NCBI RefSeq assembly: GCF_026212465.1
Contig: NC_080058.1
Location: 1,201,501-1,265,500 of the forward strand
DNA: 64,000 nt
Direction of reading: 5' to 3'
Source of the DNA: Amaranthus tricolor
Taxonomy: Eukaryota; Streptophyta; Magnoliopsida; Caryophyllales; Amaranthaceae
The notes under the pieces were generated by a model. That model ran no database searches. It was not told the origin of the DNA and saw only the letters and a program-made list of their open reading frames with translations. This document shows, piece after piece, positions 11,401 through 23,755 of this stretch (its first letter is position 1; each line of letters opens with the position of its first letter). The translations under genes were made by a program, and so were the position numbers.

Positions 11401-14400
11401 TCTCCAGCCTCGTGTAAAGAAATTCTTTCCCACTTAACTCTGCACGAATCAGGTTGTCAATGTGCCCTGGAGATGTTATATTCCATCCTCTTATACCACC
11501 ATGACCTGCTAAAGTATAAATATAAGCACCACCAACAGCCATTTTGATCACAGGACTACTATGAGCCACCCAAGTCCCAAGCAGGTTCCCTTCAAGATCC
11601 ACCACCTGCACAATGCCACTTGAATAACCAACCCATATTCTAGAACCGTAAGTAGCAAGAGACTGAACAACAGAATGATGAAAATGGAGCTCTAGGTGAC
11701 GATTCCCATTATCATCCCACTGCACAAGATGACCACTACTGCACCCAACCCAAACCATTCCATCTATTGTTGCAACCATTGCTTCAGTTCGTCTATCATC
11801 TCCCATAGCCCCCTTGACTGCAGCTCGACGAACCGCGTCAGCAGCGCCAAGAATAGCATTACGTGAGCGTTGAAAGAAACCAAAAGAAGCTTGAGCTTTT
11901 TCCTTCTTTAAAGCAGCTACATACCTCATCTTCATTTCATCTTCTGCTGTCAAATCCTGCAATGATGAGATGTCCAACCAGCTCTCAGTCTGGCCATCGG
12001 TATTGAAGACTTTCAACAATTCTCGCGTTCGGGCATCCCTGTTCAAGTTTTAGAAAAAAGCTGAAACAAATTATTTCAGCACAACACATATGATAAAAGC
12101 AGTAAAAGTTCATTATATGTTTTGCTTACAATTGAACAAAGAATCAACATCAAAGATGATAAAACAGAGCTTTGAACAGGTTTTTAATGGACAAGAACTT
12201 ACTATTGCATCATATTAAAATAAACACATACTAACTTTGCAATTTGAATACAGGAAAAGTCAATATAACTTGTATCGGGACAATAATACTTGCATTAGTA
12301 ACATTGACCAAACTTCATATCTCTAGCCTTTCAAATGATTGCAAATACAGACACAGATCATTTCTATTCAGATATCCAATAAACACAATTTAGCAACCTA
12401 TCACCTAATTATGGTTCAGTTATGTCATTTAAATATTAACTTCCCCTCAAGTAACCATACGATTATATCAAATAATTGACACTCTCATATCGAAAACAAA
12501 TGATTGACACCCTGATATGGTATTGGGATAGATTTCAGACGCATCACATTCCATTAAAGACACTGAAAATGCAAACAAGAATAAATTATAAATGAAAAGA
12601 ATAATTCAAAACATGCCCACACTTATAAACACACCCATATTTAACACTTGTACAAAGATTCAAGTAACATAAGAGGTCAAGCAATGACAACCCAAGTCCA
12701 AGATTAGAAAGGGAGAGTCTTCACATCAAATGTAGAGTCTCAAAGGGGACGACATACCATAACGCAAATGAAAGAACACCAGCACTCCAGACCTTTGCTG
12801 TAGAATGATTTGATACCAAACACTTCACGTCTGACAAAAACATGTAGCATACACCATTTATAGTTACTTGACTCTTAAGGTCAACATAGGATCTCTCAAT
12901 TACCAAGGAAGCAATATGTCTTTCCTCGGATTTTAGGGAAAGGGACTTCACGATAGCTTCCCATGGCCAAATCCTAATAATGCCATTCTCAGAACCAGAC
13001 CAAAGATCACCTAAGTACAGGAAAATATCCGCCAATAATACAGAAGGATGTGTTAGTACAGTGCAAGAGTAAAGACGAGCACAATGCTTAATTCATATGA
13101 GAACAAGGATTCTTTTTCTTGCCTGCATAGAATGCAAATGCTAAGTGACCAAGTCCCATATAAATCATTAACTAATCAATCAATAAAAATCATGTTTTTT
13201 TCATTTGACTAACTGGCAGTGGCACATAAGAATATACACAAATTTACCAAAAAAATTATCATTGACCTTAGCAACCCCTATTCGGCTGTTCCCTTGTGTT
13301 TCATAATATTGTATTATGATGGTCATAAACGATATAATCAATTAGTTTGCTCTCGATTCTAGTTTGACAGTGGTGATCGATTTGGTGAATCCCAATTCAA
13401 AGTTAACAAGCCCACTACAGACAACCCTACTTTGTTCCAGAGTCATCTTCGACAAGTTTCCTCGTCAATATTAATGAATGATGAGTTGATGATGGATCAA
13501 CACTAGCTAAAACTTGAATTAGCAAATATCATTTAAACACTTGCATAGATACAGAATGTTTGTCAGAAATAACCACCAAAAATATGGAAAATAACTCAAA
13601 TGAACCAGGAGCAACCTGAGCACTTTTGACATGATCTTAGTCTGACTACGGCCAAAAACCATTATATTTGATAATCAATATTGGTCGCTGGCATAATCAC
13701 ACTTGACTCTTGAGAAAGCAATTCATCATACAATACTGCATCCTCATGTAGTCTGAACTATAAAGTTGTTGGAGCCATTTGGTGATTAACAAAATATTAC
13801 TAAATCATCTTGTAGAAAGATACAGATTGACTGCCAATTTCGGTAATTGCAAGAATTGGAAAACTAAGAAAGCTTTGTTATTGTTAGAGTTGGAAGCAAG
13901 GTGTGCATAAGAAAAGGTGGATACATGAAACGTTTGCCAATCATCTTAGGCTCAACTCAGTTTTCCTAGCATCTTCATTTTACACTAAGGTGACCCATGA
14001 AACATGGAGTTTTGGAGTTCAATAAATAAGAGTCCAAATTAAATTATGCAAAGAAATAAGTAACCAACACTGCAACACTATCCTGGTTTGGCTGTAACCT
14101 GTCCACAATACCTGTTAAATTCCAATAGCATTTTACTCACTTTTAAGTATCACTAGCACTCATTCATGAACCCAGGCCCGACTAATACCAGGAGAGGGCG
14201 GAGTGATGGTAGTATGGCACAGAGCCTCGCAGACTTCATGGCCCCAACATTTAGTTCAAGTTACTTATTTACTCAACTCCAAACTTAGGTCATTGGCAAA
14301 TTGCTCCATCTTGATAATCTGAGGTTCCATATTCAAAACCTGAAAATACGCACCTAATGTGCTTATAATATGAGAATTCATTTTTATTTATTTTTTTATT

Positions 14401-16989
14401 GCTTACATAGTGATTCTTTCCTAATATAAAAGTTATTTTTTACTTCTAATATTTTCTTTTCAATGCTAACTATGTTCCATTTCCTCTGTCCAACTCTTTT
14501 CTCTCTTTCTTTATTTGATTCCTGTATCATTCAAAGGCCACAGAGGTGTAACAATCAAATTACTATTCTAACATGACAATTAAAATATCCTTGACCATCT
14601 CTATCAAAATGAAATCTAAGATGATAATCATGTTTTTTTGTACCTAATCTTGCGCATGATTTAATTAATTATTACTATGAAATTTATTTTACATTTCATT
14701 AGATTGATAAGATATGTTACATTTTTAAAAAATTGTACATTGTGCTGGCAAAAAGTATGACTTAAGTTGTAATTAAGCAAAAAAAAAAAAAAAAAGTTAA
14801 TTTTTTTCTCTTGAAAGAACTTTTTATTTTTATTAGGGTTACAAATATATTTGAGAACACCTTGAGCTTTGAACAATATCTTAGTTGTATAGAGGTTGAT
14901 TTTTGGTTTTCGCTCCAGGCTACATGAACCTAAAGAAGATTGAGTATCATCACCAAAGAAAACAACCTAAACGCCAAGAATATAAAAAGTTTATAACGTG
15001 TTATATCAAAGGTAAACGAAAACAAACTCTTTGTCATCACAAAAGTAACATAGTGTACATCTGCTCCCAAAACATGCCTAGAAGCCAGTGAGAGCCACTT
15101 AATCACATCAACATAATATTTTGTTCATTCTCGGTAGGTCCAAAAATCCATATTTTTTATTTTGTATTTGATGGGCTATTGTGAAATCAGAAATAACTCA
15201 TTACATTATGTGAATTTTTTTATGTAAAATGGCAAATGATGTGTTGCCAATGGAAACATCTTTGTTACACAATAGGTAAGTTGCAATGTTGCTTACATCC
15301 AACTCCAAACCCTACCTAAGGGGCCCTAAATGGGAATTAATTATGGCATTAGGTTATGAAACGTAATCCAAGAAACTTTCGAGCATTACTAACTGAAATT
15401 TTAAGGGGAAAACTCCATCAAATTCCAAACAAGACCAAATCTCTATTTCAATCGATGAATCATTGGCAAATATCATCCTAGCCTTATATTGAAAGACCTC
15501 CTAACATTCATAATTTACCTTTATTTCCATATCCTAATCTCCAATCTCTCTTTGCTCCATCAATTCAGATTATTTTGATTGCAAAATTTGAAACTCAAAC
15601 AAAATCAATTTGCACTCACAAAGATCCATAAAAGATCTCAGACATAAAACACCAGCTATTTTGTTAGTTAACACAAGGTCGATTTTCACAAAATTAATTC
15701 CCCCACGGATTTCCATTGAAATTCTAGTCGTATTTAACAAGCAGCATCGCAGCATCCAAATTCAGCTTCCCGCTATTTCTTACTCGCTCACCATAAAAGA
15801 AATTCATGGTCAAACAAATTCAATTTGAAGCTATCAAGTCAGAAATAAGTTCCCTCAGGTTCAAAAAAATTCAGTTTAAGTCGAATAACTTTAAAAAAGT
15901 CTCCAACCAATGCTCTAAAAACTCCACAATTACACATAATAATATTCTCTAAACCTTCCACCAATCTCAAAGTTTAACAAACTCAACGACAAATTTATCA
16001 ACAAAAACAAAATTACACTGCCTCAGTGCCACTATAGAAGCTAACTGAAGGTCAATTAGACATTATATTATGTTATATTCATTCATTCACACATACATTT
16101 ACATAGCTTCCAACAAATTAAACCAATCCACACCATCATTCATAATCAACCAAAACAAAACATAAAAATAAACCATTACAAATGATGCAAAAACCAAATT
16201 AAGATTCTCACCATATGAAGTAATAACCATAGAAAGAACCGGCCCTCTATGAGCTTGCCAAGACAAACACTCCTTAAAACCATTCTTCTTCCCATCCTCC
16301 ATTCTCCAACACGTTATTTTCCCATCTTTGTGCCCACTCCACACCACTCTCCCTCCTTCATCCCCAACCATACAAACCACTTCCGCCGCCACTTCGACCG
16401 ACTCACAAAACTTCGAAGTCATCTCATCCCCCGCCCTCACCTCACCTCTACACACATCACCCTCATCATCACCATCATGAGAAGAAAAAATTTCCGACAA
16501 CTCCCAACACCTCAAAGAATTCTCTCCACCACTCCATAACTGCTTATCAGTACACATAATCGTCCTCAATTTCCGCCCTACTTGAGTCTCTCTCCTCGGA
16601 TGCGGTCTAACCTCAACACTCGGAGGCCGGTCCGGTCGAACCGCCGACCTTACCGGTAACCTAAAAATTCCTGTTCCTCCACCAGAACCAATAAACTCCG
16701 GTAACGGAGAATTACCACTGCCATTATTAGAATTATTACTATTAACTTTCGAAAGTTTGCGATCAAGAAACTGAATCATGTAATCGATCTTTTTACCAGC
16801 AGATTTGACAACGCCATTTGAGGTAGTGGTTGAATTAGAGTTTTGGAGAGAAACAGATGAAGTAGTAGGAGAAAAATCTTCATCGGAAGAGGAAGAAGAA
16901 CCAAATCTGTCGAAGATTTTGGGAGCACGAGGATATGAAGAAGTTGAAGGTAGAAAATCGTTGTCATCTTCTCCGAAGTGATCCTCCAT
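5476..16989 (-). CDS. FRA3: FRAGILE FIBER3-type inositol polyphosphate 5-phosphatase with WD40 repeats
   Basis: Ten exons: 16989-16212, 13010-12758, 12038-11231, 9662-9538, 9423-9339, 8849-8544, 8447-8180, 7396-7273, 7173-6813, 5832-5476 (GT-AG, frame kept, 1154 aa). The type I 5-phosphatase removes the 5-phosphate of inositol phosphates and phosphoinositides; in Arabidopsis FRA3 is needed for fibre secondary walls. The acidic Ser-rich N-terminus holds [13 protein letters not shown] and [15 protein letters not shown]40 repeats span about 140-540 ([25 protein letters not shown]). The catalytic domain carries GTWNVAQGR (563), [19 protein letters not shown] (701), LGDFNYRLD (807), PPTYKF (861), PAWCDR (885) and SDHKPVRC (926), all intact. 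A C-terminal beta-rich domain ends LRKLQSP. Exon 6 encodes a hydrophobic stretch at residues 742-773, absent from the Arabidopsis protein as I remember it. Introns hold a hAT-like MITE at 10245. Confidence 0.93.
10245..10443. mobile_element. hAT-like MITE in FRA3 intron 3, CATAGTGTAAAAA family
   Basis: Terminal inverted repeats CATAGTGTAAAAA at both ends bound a 199-bp element that is locally rich in CpG (GCATCGC, CCGCATT) compared with its AT-rich surroundings. The flanks are AGCGGGAG (10237-10244) and GACGGGAG (10444-10451), a near-match 8-bp target duplication of the hAT type. A second, reversed and decayed copy is at 27550-27735 in HEXO3. Confidence 0.7.
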
Positions 16990-17219
16990 TGTTGCAAGAG
17001 GAAGGTTGCAGATGAAGGAAGAGAGAGAAAGTAGTGAGAGAAGGAACTATGATAAAAGGTAGGTGTTTGGGACAACTGTGGTATGACTGGAAATGTGACT
17101 GAATAATGATGGAAAATGGAGATGAAGACGTGGTGGACTCTAACTACAAATTTAGGCTTTGGATTTTTTTTCTTTAATTAAGGCATTGTTATGAATTTAT
17201 AAATTATTGATATTTTTTG

Positions 17220-17480
17220 GACTCTAATTATAAGTGTCCTATTTGCTTTTTGGACACTATTTATCTCTAACTCTTAATTTGTATTGTATTATTAATTTAT
17301 AACTTAAAATATAGTCAAGTGGGATTTTATTTGATTCGTCTCAATGCAAGGATTATTTATATCAAACTTTTTATAATTATTAATTATGCACAAGTAAAGA
17401 TATTAAAAATTGAATAAGTGCATTGAATAGAGTGCATAAAGCAAATAAGACACTTGTGGACTGTGGTGAATAGGAGGAAG
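17220..17480. mobile_element. Degenerate Stowaway-like MITE
   Basis: The right end reads GAATAGGAGGAAG followed by TA, and the internal segments AAGTGTCC and GGGATTTTATTTGATTCG match, in reverse, the better preserved copy at 51869-52127. The left terminus is eroded, so the left boundary is approximate. Confidence 0.5.
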
Positions 17481-18628
17481 TATATGGGATTGAGATATGG
17501 TGAGTATGAAGTTGATTGTTTTTTAATATTTATGTGATTTTTTAACAATTTATAAGTGATTCTTCTAAGAATTTAACACATAGAAAATATTAAAAATATT
17601 ACTGTTATTAGCGATTTAACACGTAGAAATATATTAAAATAGATATAATGTAAGTCATATTAGCAATTTTTTTATCTAGACTATACTTCATGCTTGAAAA
17701 GATAGGAAAAGAATGTGGTAGCAGAGACGGAGACGAATGGGACTAGAGGATGGGTGGCAAGGTTGCACAACAGTGAACTTGAGGTAGTGGTGGCGGTACC
17801 ATGGTCAATTGCAGTGTTTTGAGGTCATTGATTCTGTTGTGCAACAACGAAAGTATTATGAAGAAATTCATTGGGGCTCAACCTCTCAAACGTGCTTTGA
17901 TTATTTTAATTTTTATCTAACCCACCTAAAATACATTTAAATCAATTGTTACTGTGTTAAAGGTGACCCTTATAATAATTAATCAAGATTTGCCACAAAT
18001 CATGTTAATGGACTCATGAAAGTGATGGTGGTGGCTCTTACATGGAAAGAGGAAATTCGAGGTTTAAAAAATATTTTAGATTTGAACTCTCGCCTTTTTT
18101 AGACTATACTTTAGTTTTAAAAAGAGCATTGCGAATGGCGTTTTAAAGTGTTCTTTAACAAGGATAAAATTGATTTTAAGTATAAATATGTTATAAACAT
18201 CTAATTTTATAAGTATAAAGTATTATTTATATTACCTAATTTAATATAAATTTTTTTTTTATTATTTCCTAATCTACTCTTTTAAAAATATTATTATTCT
18301 TTAAACGAAATTAGAATCTCGATCCAAAGCTATTATTATTGAAACTATTTTTTTTTTTTGATGATAAGTGCCTCACGTAGTACGTAATTATGATTCACTT
18401 AATAATGAATGCATGAAGAATCAAAAAAACACTTTATTAAGGATGAACATCAGAAGAGTATATTGGTGGAGTTTCTAGACAGTTTTTATTAATATTTAAT
18501 ATTGAATTAAATCAAAGAAAAACCAGAAGTATCCACCAATTAAATACTTTATATTCAAAACTATATGATTTTGGATTGAGTCAAAACTCAAAAGTATTAC
18601 TTTTAATATTTTAAGGGCATCGGTACCC

Positions 18629-18772
18629 CTTTTCATTTTATGGTCACCCTTATATTAATAAAATGACGAAAATATCCCTGAACTTAAAATAACAATGATC
18701 ATAATAATAATATTAATAATAATAACAATACTTAAAAATAATAAAAATAAATAATAATAATAATAATAATAA

Positions 18773-18818
<46 letters not shown>

Positions 18819-18988
18819 AATAAAAATAATAATAATGATAATAAAAATAAAAATAATATTTTAAAAATAATAAAAATAATAATAATAATATTTAAAAAAT
18901 AATAAATAAATAAATAAATAATTAAAGGGGTGAGTCGCACAAAACCCGCGACTCACCCCTTTAAATTTTTTTTAAAATTTTTTTAAAA

Positions 18989-19019
<31 letters not shown>

Positions 19020-19106
19020 GTTATTATTTTTTAAAAAATATTATTTTTATTTTTATTATTATCATTATTATTATTATTAAAATAGGGGTGACGATAAAAT
19101 GAATCT
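18629..19106. mobile_element. Foldback/MITE-like large palindrome with TAA-repeat arms
   Basis: Outer inverted repeats TTCATTTTATGGTCACCC (left) and GGGTGACGATAAAATGAA (right) enclose two long arms of TAA/TTA microsatellite that are complementary to each other. At the centre is a perfect 17-bp stem, TTAAAGGGGTGAGTCGC (18922-18938) against GCGACTCACCCCTTTAA (18948-18964), with a 9-nt loop. The whole 478 bp could fold on itself. No coding potential. It is most likely a MITE whose arms expanded by microsatellite slippage. Confidence 0.65.
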
Positions 19107-21941
19107 GGTGGTTGAAAATATTTATTGTCATTACTAATTGAATGAATAACGAAATCGTTATCTCTAATCATTAATTTAATAATATGAGAAGTAATTAATA
19201 ATTAAAAATCAATAATTTTGTGTTGCGGATTACATTTTGAGTGTTTTCTATTGTTATTATTCATCGTCAAATTTGTTATTTTTATTAAAGATATTAAGTG
19301 TTATTAATATTGTAAAACAGAGGAAAATTTTATTATACCTTGATCTTTTGCGTTCAAACACGCGAGTATAAGAAAATAAAAACTATTCGGAAAAATTAGA
19401 AACCAACGAATTGTCAAGGCCTTTGATAATTAGTTGACCAATATTTGTGATTCTTTTGCTTGTTAAGAATTCATAATATCTCTAAATCAAATCTTTTATA
19501 TATTATTATTGAATATGACATGAAGTTATAATCAAATATTTCGATTATAGAGTACTAAATAGAATTCAATATATTTTGATTTACTTCAAAACTTCACATT
19601 AACTCTTAAACTTCTATATTTCAGTTTGATATTTTTATTTATAGTTTTCCTAAATAATTTTTCTATTTATATCATAAATTTTAGGCATAATTAAACATAT
19701 ACATCATAAATCTAATATTTTATAAATACTCATCGCCCCCATATATTTTCCACTAAATACATTTTAACATTTTTATATTGCTTATAGTCCCAATAAATTT
19801 TGTCTAAATATTTTTTAAAATAATGGTGGTTCCTATATTTTTTTACTAACTTTATTTAATATTTTTAATGTTTATGATTCTTAATTTTCTCCATTAAATA
19901 ACTTTACTATTCAATAAAATAATATATTTATAATTTAAAAGATTTTATTATTTTTATTTTTATGAACATTTCTTATGAAACATCAATAAAAAAAAAATTT
20001 ATGGGAGTATAATTTAATTCAATTACGTACTCTAACTCTTCCTAGTAAACCCCACTTCTATATAATTCTTTAATACTTCTAGGATACTTTTATATGTAGT
20101 AGTTTTAGGCTTTAGCATAGCTCACATGCTAAGTGCTTGATATAGTCGATAAGGAGAAGCATTAAGCACCATGTTTGTTTGTGAATACGACGTGTAAAGT
20201 TAGTTTAAACAAACTCTATGCTATAAATTATCCAATTTTATAATTAAATTTAATTTGAAAATTCAATTTAAATAATAATTTACAATTATATAAAAAATAA
20301 TATGAACATAATACTCGATGTTAAATCGACCCGAAACACCTAATCCAAAATCAATTCGGTAACTTGAATGAATACCTTTAATAATATATGTGTTTTTATT
20401 ACTTGATCTCGACCTTGGTACCAAAATAATAGTAATAAAAGTATTATAAATTTTTAATACATGTGTCGTTCTAATGATAATGTATCAATAAATGGTTTTT
20501 TGCTTACAAATTTTTTTTACTACCAAATTTTACATTTTTAAATGTTAATACATTAGAATAAATTTTAGGAAGAAAATAAGATAATTAATATTTAGCATCA
20601 TCATTAAACTTATGAGTAGAGTTTCCAATCAAAAATAATACAAATTAAATTTTATACCTAAACAGATAATTTTCATGTTTTTGACGTGGATGTTGAAGTT
20701 GGACTTTAGTCTATTTTGTTGGATGCATGTGAAATTATTTTGGCAAATAATTTTAAATGCAAGTTGCATGAATACAAACATAATTTATTCATTAGCCTTT
20801 GTTTTTTAGTGGTATTCATTAGCCTTTTTGTAGCTTTCTCATGCTCTTTGCTTTCTTTTTTTAAAAAACTAAAAATATTTTCCCTAATGTATACTTGAGC
20901 CTAAAGTAATATAACATTATAATTTCTGTTATATATTGCTATCACATCAATTTTAAGATATAATATTTAATAATCACAATTAGTAGGATTCCTATGTTAT
21001 TGTTATTTGTTTTCAATTTTTAATATTTTTTTAAATTAAAAACCAAAAATAAAAAGCTACAAAAAGTGATTTTTCATATTTTAGTTGTCAATTTCTAAAA
21101 TGAAAAAATTCTAAATACATTTGACTAATTTTTTATTTATTGTATAACATATTATATCACATGACTTTAAAATAAGAAAACCAAAGAACAAAAATCACAA
21201 TCATAACTTTTTTCTCTCCCTATAATATTTGGTTTATCTTGCCTTAGCAATGAATTACACTATAGTTGATTGATTTAGTGATTGATAGCTTTTCTTTTCA
21301 CCTATGTAATAAATGTTTAATACTAATTACCTATAGAAAAAATTAATTTTTTTGACCCATTATATTAATTATCACAATTTTTTAATATTGTAAATATCAA
21401 AACATGCCTCAAATTATAATTTGTGGGGTGAATAAATAGTATTACATTTGCCACCTGTGTAGTGATAGTCAGATGTATGAAACATTTTCCTTATTAATGA
21501 TAAACTTAGCAAATAGATTGTCTTTGATTGATCGTTGATAGCAAACGTCACGTATAACTCCACATAAATAAAAGCGCACATAATCTAATGAGTCATTTTA
21601 CTTTAGTTCATCATAATCCAAAATTACACAACGATAATTAAGCAACAGCAATTAAATCAATCTTGTCGATACACATTAAATATTAAATATATGGAAACCT
21701 TAATTTTAATTAGATTCGTACTATTTACCTCTTGACATTTGAACATTGCAAGAACTCAAGACTTCATGTATCTTATCCCACAGTGATCACCCATTAGCAA
21801 TACTATGTGTCTCAAGCTCAATGCCCAAGCTAAGATGCCAATGGTTTGCTTTTATTGCACTCTACTCAATCTAACCTTAAAAATTTGCCACCCCAAAAAG
21901 ATTTTTTTGTTGGCTAACTATGTAGGGGACCAAGATTCATA

Positions 21942-22170
21942 CTCCCTCTTATTTTATAAATCTTTGTGAATTATTCGATGTATCATTTTAATTTTATATA
22001 TTTTTTATTATATTTGGTTAAAAATTATAAAAAATTTGATATACATTGAGACAAATTAAATAAAATTTCACATAAATATGTTTTTATAAACTGAAAATAA
22101 AATACAAATTAAAATCAATTGATAAACAGTGTTGAAAAACAAATAAAACATTAATGAGAATAAAAGAGAG
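21942..22170. mobile_element. Stowaway-like MITE
   Basis: A 229-bp element begins CTCCCTCTTATTTT after TA and ends AATAAAAGAGAG before TA. The termini are inverted copies with some mismatches, and the TA dinucleotide duplication is typical of Tc1/mariner-derived Stowaway MITEs. Confidence 0.65.
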
Positions 22171-23755
22171 TAAAATATAAATATGTCTTCTACTTTTTGC
22201 TTTCGGTACAAGATGTAATACAATAGTAATATATTGTATTTTTTATGCGCCTAATTATTCATAATAGTCGATATTTTATTTTCTCAAAATTCAAATATGC
22301 TTCTAAAAAAATATGATCAATTAGCTTTTCAACCCCTTTAAAAATAATTTTAAAATCATAAAAAAGTAACCCCTCTTTTAGATAAGTCCCTTAATGGAGT
22401 AGGACTTTTGGAGTAGTTACCAATTTAGTGCTTACTCTAAACTAACATTCCAGCAAGTTTTGAATGATAAGAGTACATCTAAAAGTCTTGCACTTGCCAA
22501 CCAAATATTTAATGGACTTCTTACTTATAATTTTCAACTCTTGAGAGCCTACTTCATAATTGTGTTCAAATTTCAGACGTTAATTAAAATTGAGTATAAT
22601 TGAACTTGATTAAAATAATTATTATATAAAAATTGATAAATTTTAATATAGATTTAGTGCATATTAATTTTATTATGAACTACTCCTCGTCACTATAGTT
22701 TTACTAATTCACACTCCTTACTTTACACCCCACTAACCTACTTACATATTAAGCTCGGTGCACACACTAAATCTTTACAAGACTTTTTCATAAAAATTAC
22801 TTCGTTAAATAGTTCAAATATTTTGGTAGTACACACACCAAAATGGAATTTACCCAACATATATAGTATACCCAAAACTCGTAAAACTCTGGTTTTATCT
22901 CATTTAAAACAAGTACTACTTTTCTCATGTAAAATCATAATTCGATTCTCACATAACCCTTTTTGTCTTTCAACCTACCTTATAATATGAAAAAATCATT
23001 CACACTCAAATATACAATTCTCCATAATACGTATAAAATCCTTATTTTAGTAAAATTGCCAATAGTAAATCAACCAATTGACTTACCTTGTTTTTAAGCC
23101 ATACAATTAAGACTAAATAATGAAGTAAATAAATTTATCTTTAAAAGTTTTACTTGATAAATTTATTTATTTAAAAATAAACAATAAATAAATTTATTTT
23201 CAACGGATAAAACAACTTTATTATTGACTATTTTATTTTTTTATCATCAAAATAAGTAGTTAAACTAGATGATTTGGTAGAAAATGGCAGATTTTCTACT
23301 CTCTCATTAATCTCTTTGTAAAATGTCCACTAATTCTCCAAGATGAGACAGGCAAAATGGGAGATATACCTACCCACCAATACTAATATCATTATGCTAC
23401 AATAATTCATGCAAATGTGTCAGCTATCATAAATGTCTTCAAGTGTTAGTGTACCTTAAACAACTTCTATCCCCATTGTTATCTGTTTCCCACTCAACCT
23501 AAAATTCCAAATTCACAATCTTCCAAATTGCTAAAATTTTTAATTACCCATTTCACATTTTCCAAAGATTCTTAATTTAGCTTCCATTTTTAGGATTAAA
23601 CTTATAAAAACATCAGATTTAGTACTTTTTTGATGCCCATTTGTATCTGTTTTAAACTTTGAGCAATGCATATAACTTAAAGATATAATCTTTGTGGAAT
23701 TGTTGTAGTTTTTGTAATCTTGGGTGTTTTTTTTTTATTTGCTCATTTGGGTTTT

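Larger units (their letters stand above)
16990..23755. other. Intergenic region between divergent FRA3 and HEXO3
   Basis: 6.8 kb holding the promoters of both divergently transcribed genes. No further gene was recognised. Recognisable contents are Stowaway-like MITEs (17220-17480, 21942-22170) and a long AT-rich palindrome (18629-19106). The rest is AT-rich sequence without visible coding potential. Confidence 0.6.

Noticed and set aside
18700..18900. Possible matrix-attachment or replication-origin signal in the TAA tract
   Set aside because: AT-rich microsatellite alone gives no support for such a role; the palindrome explains the structure better.
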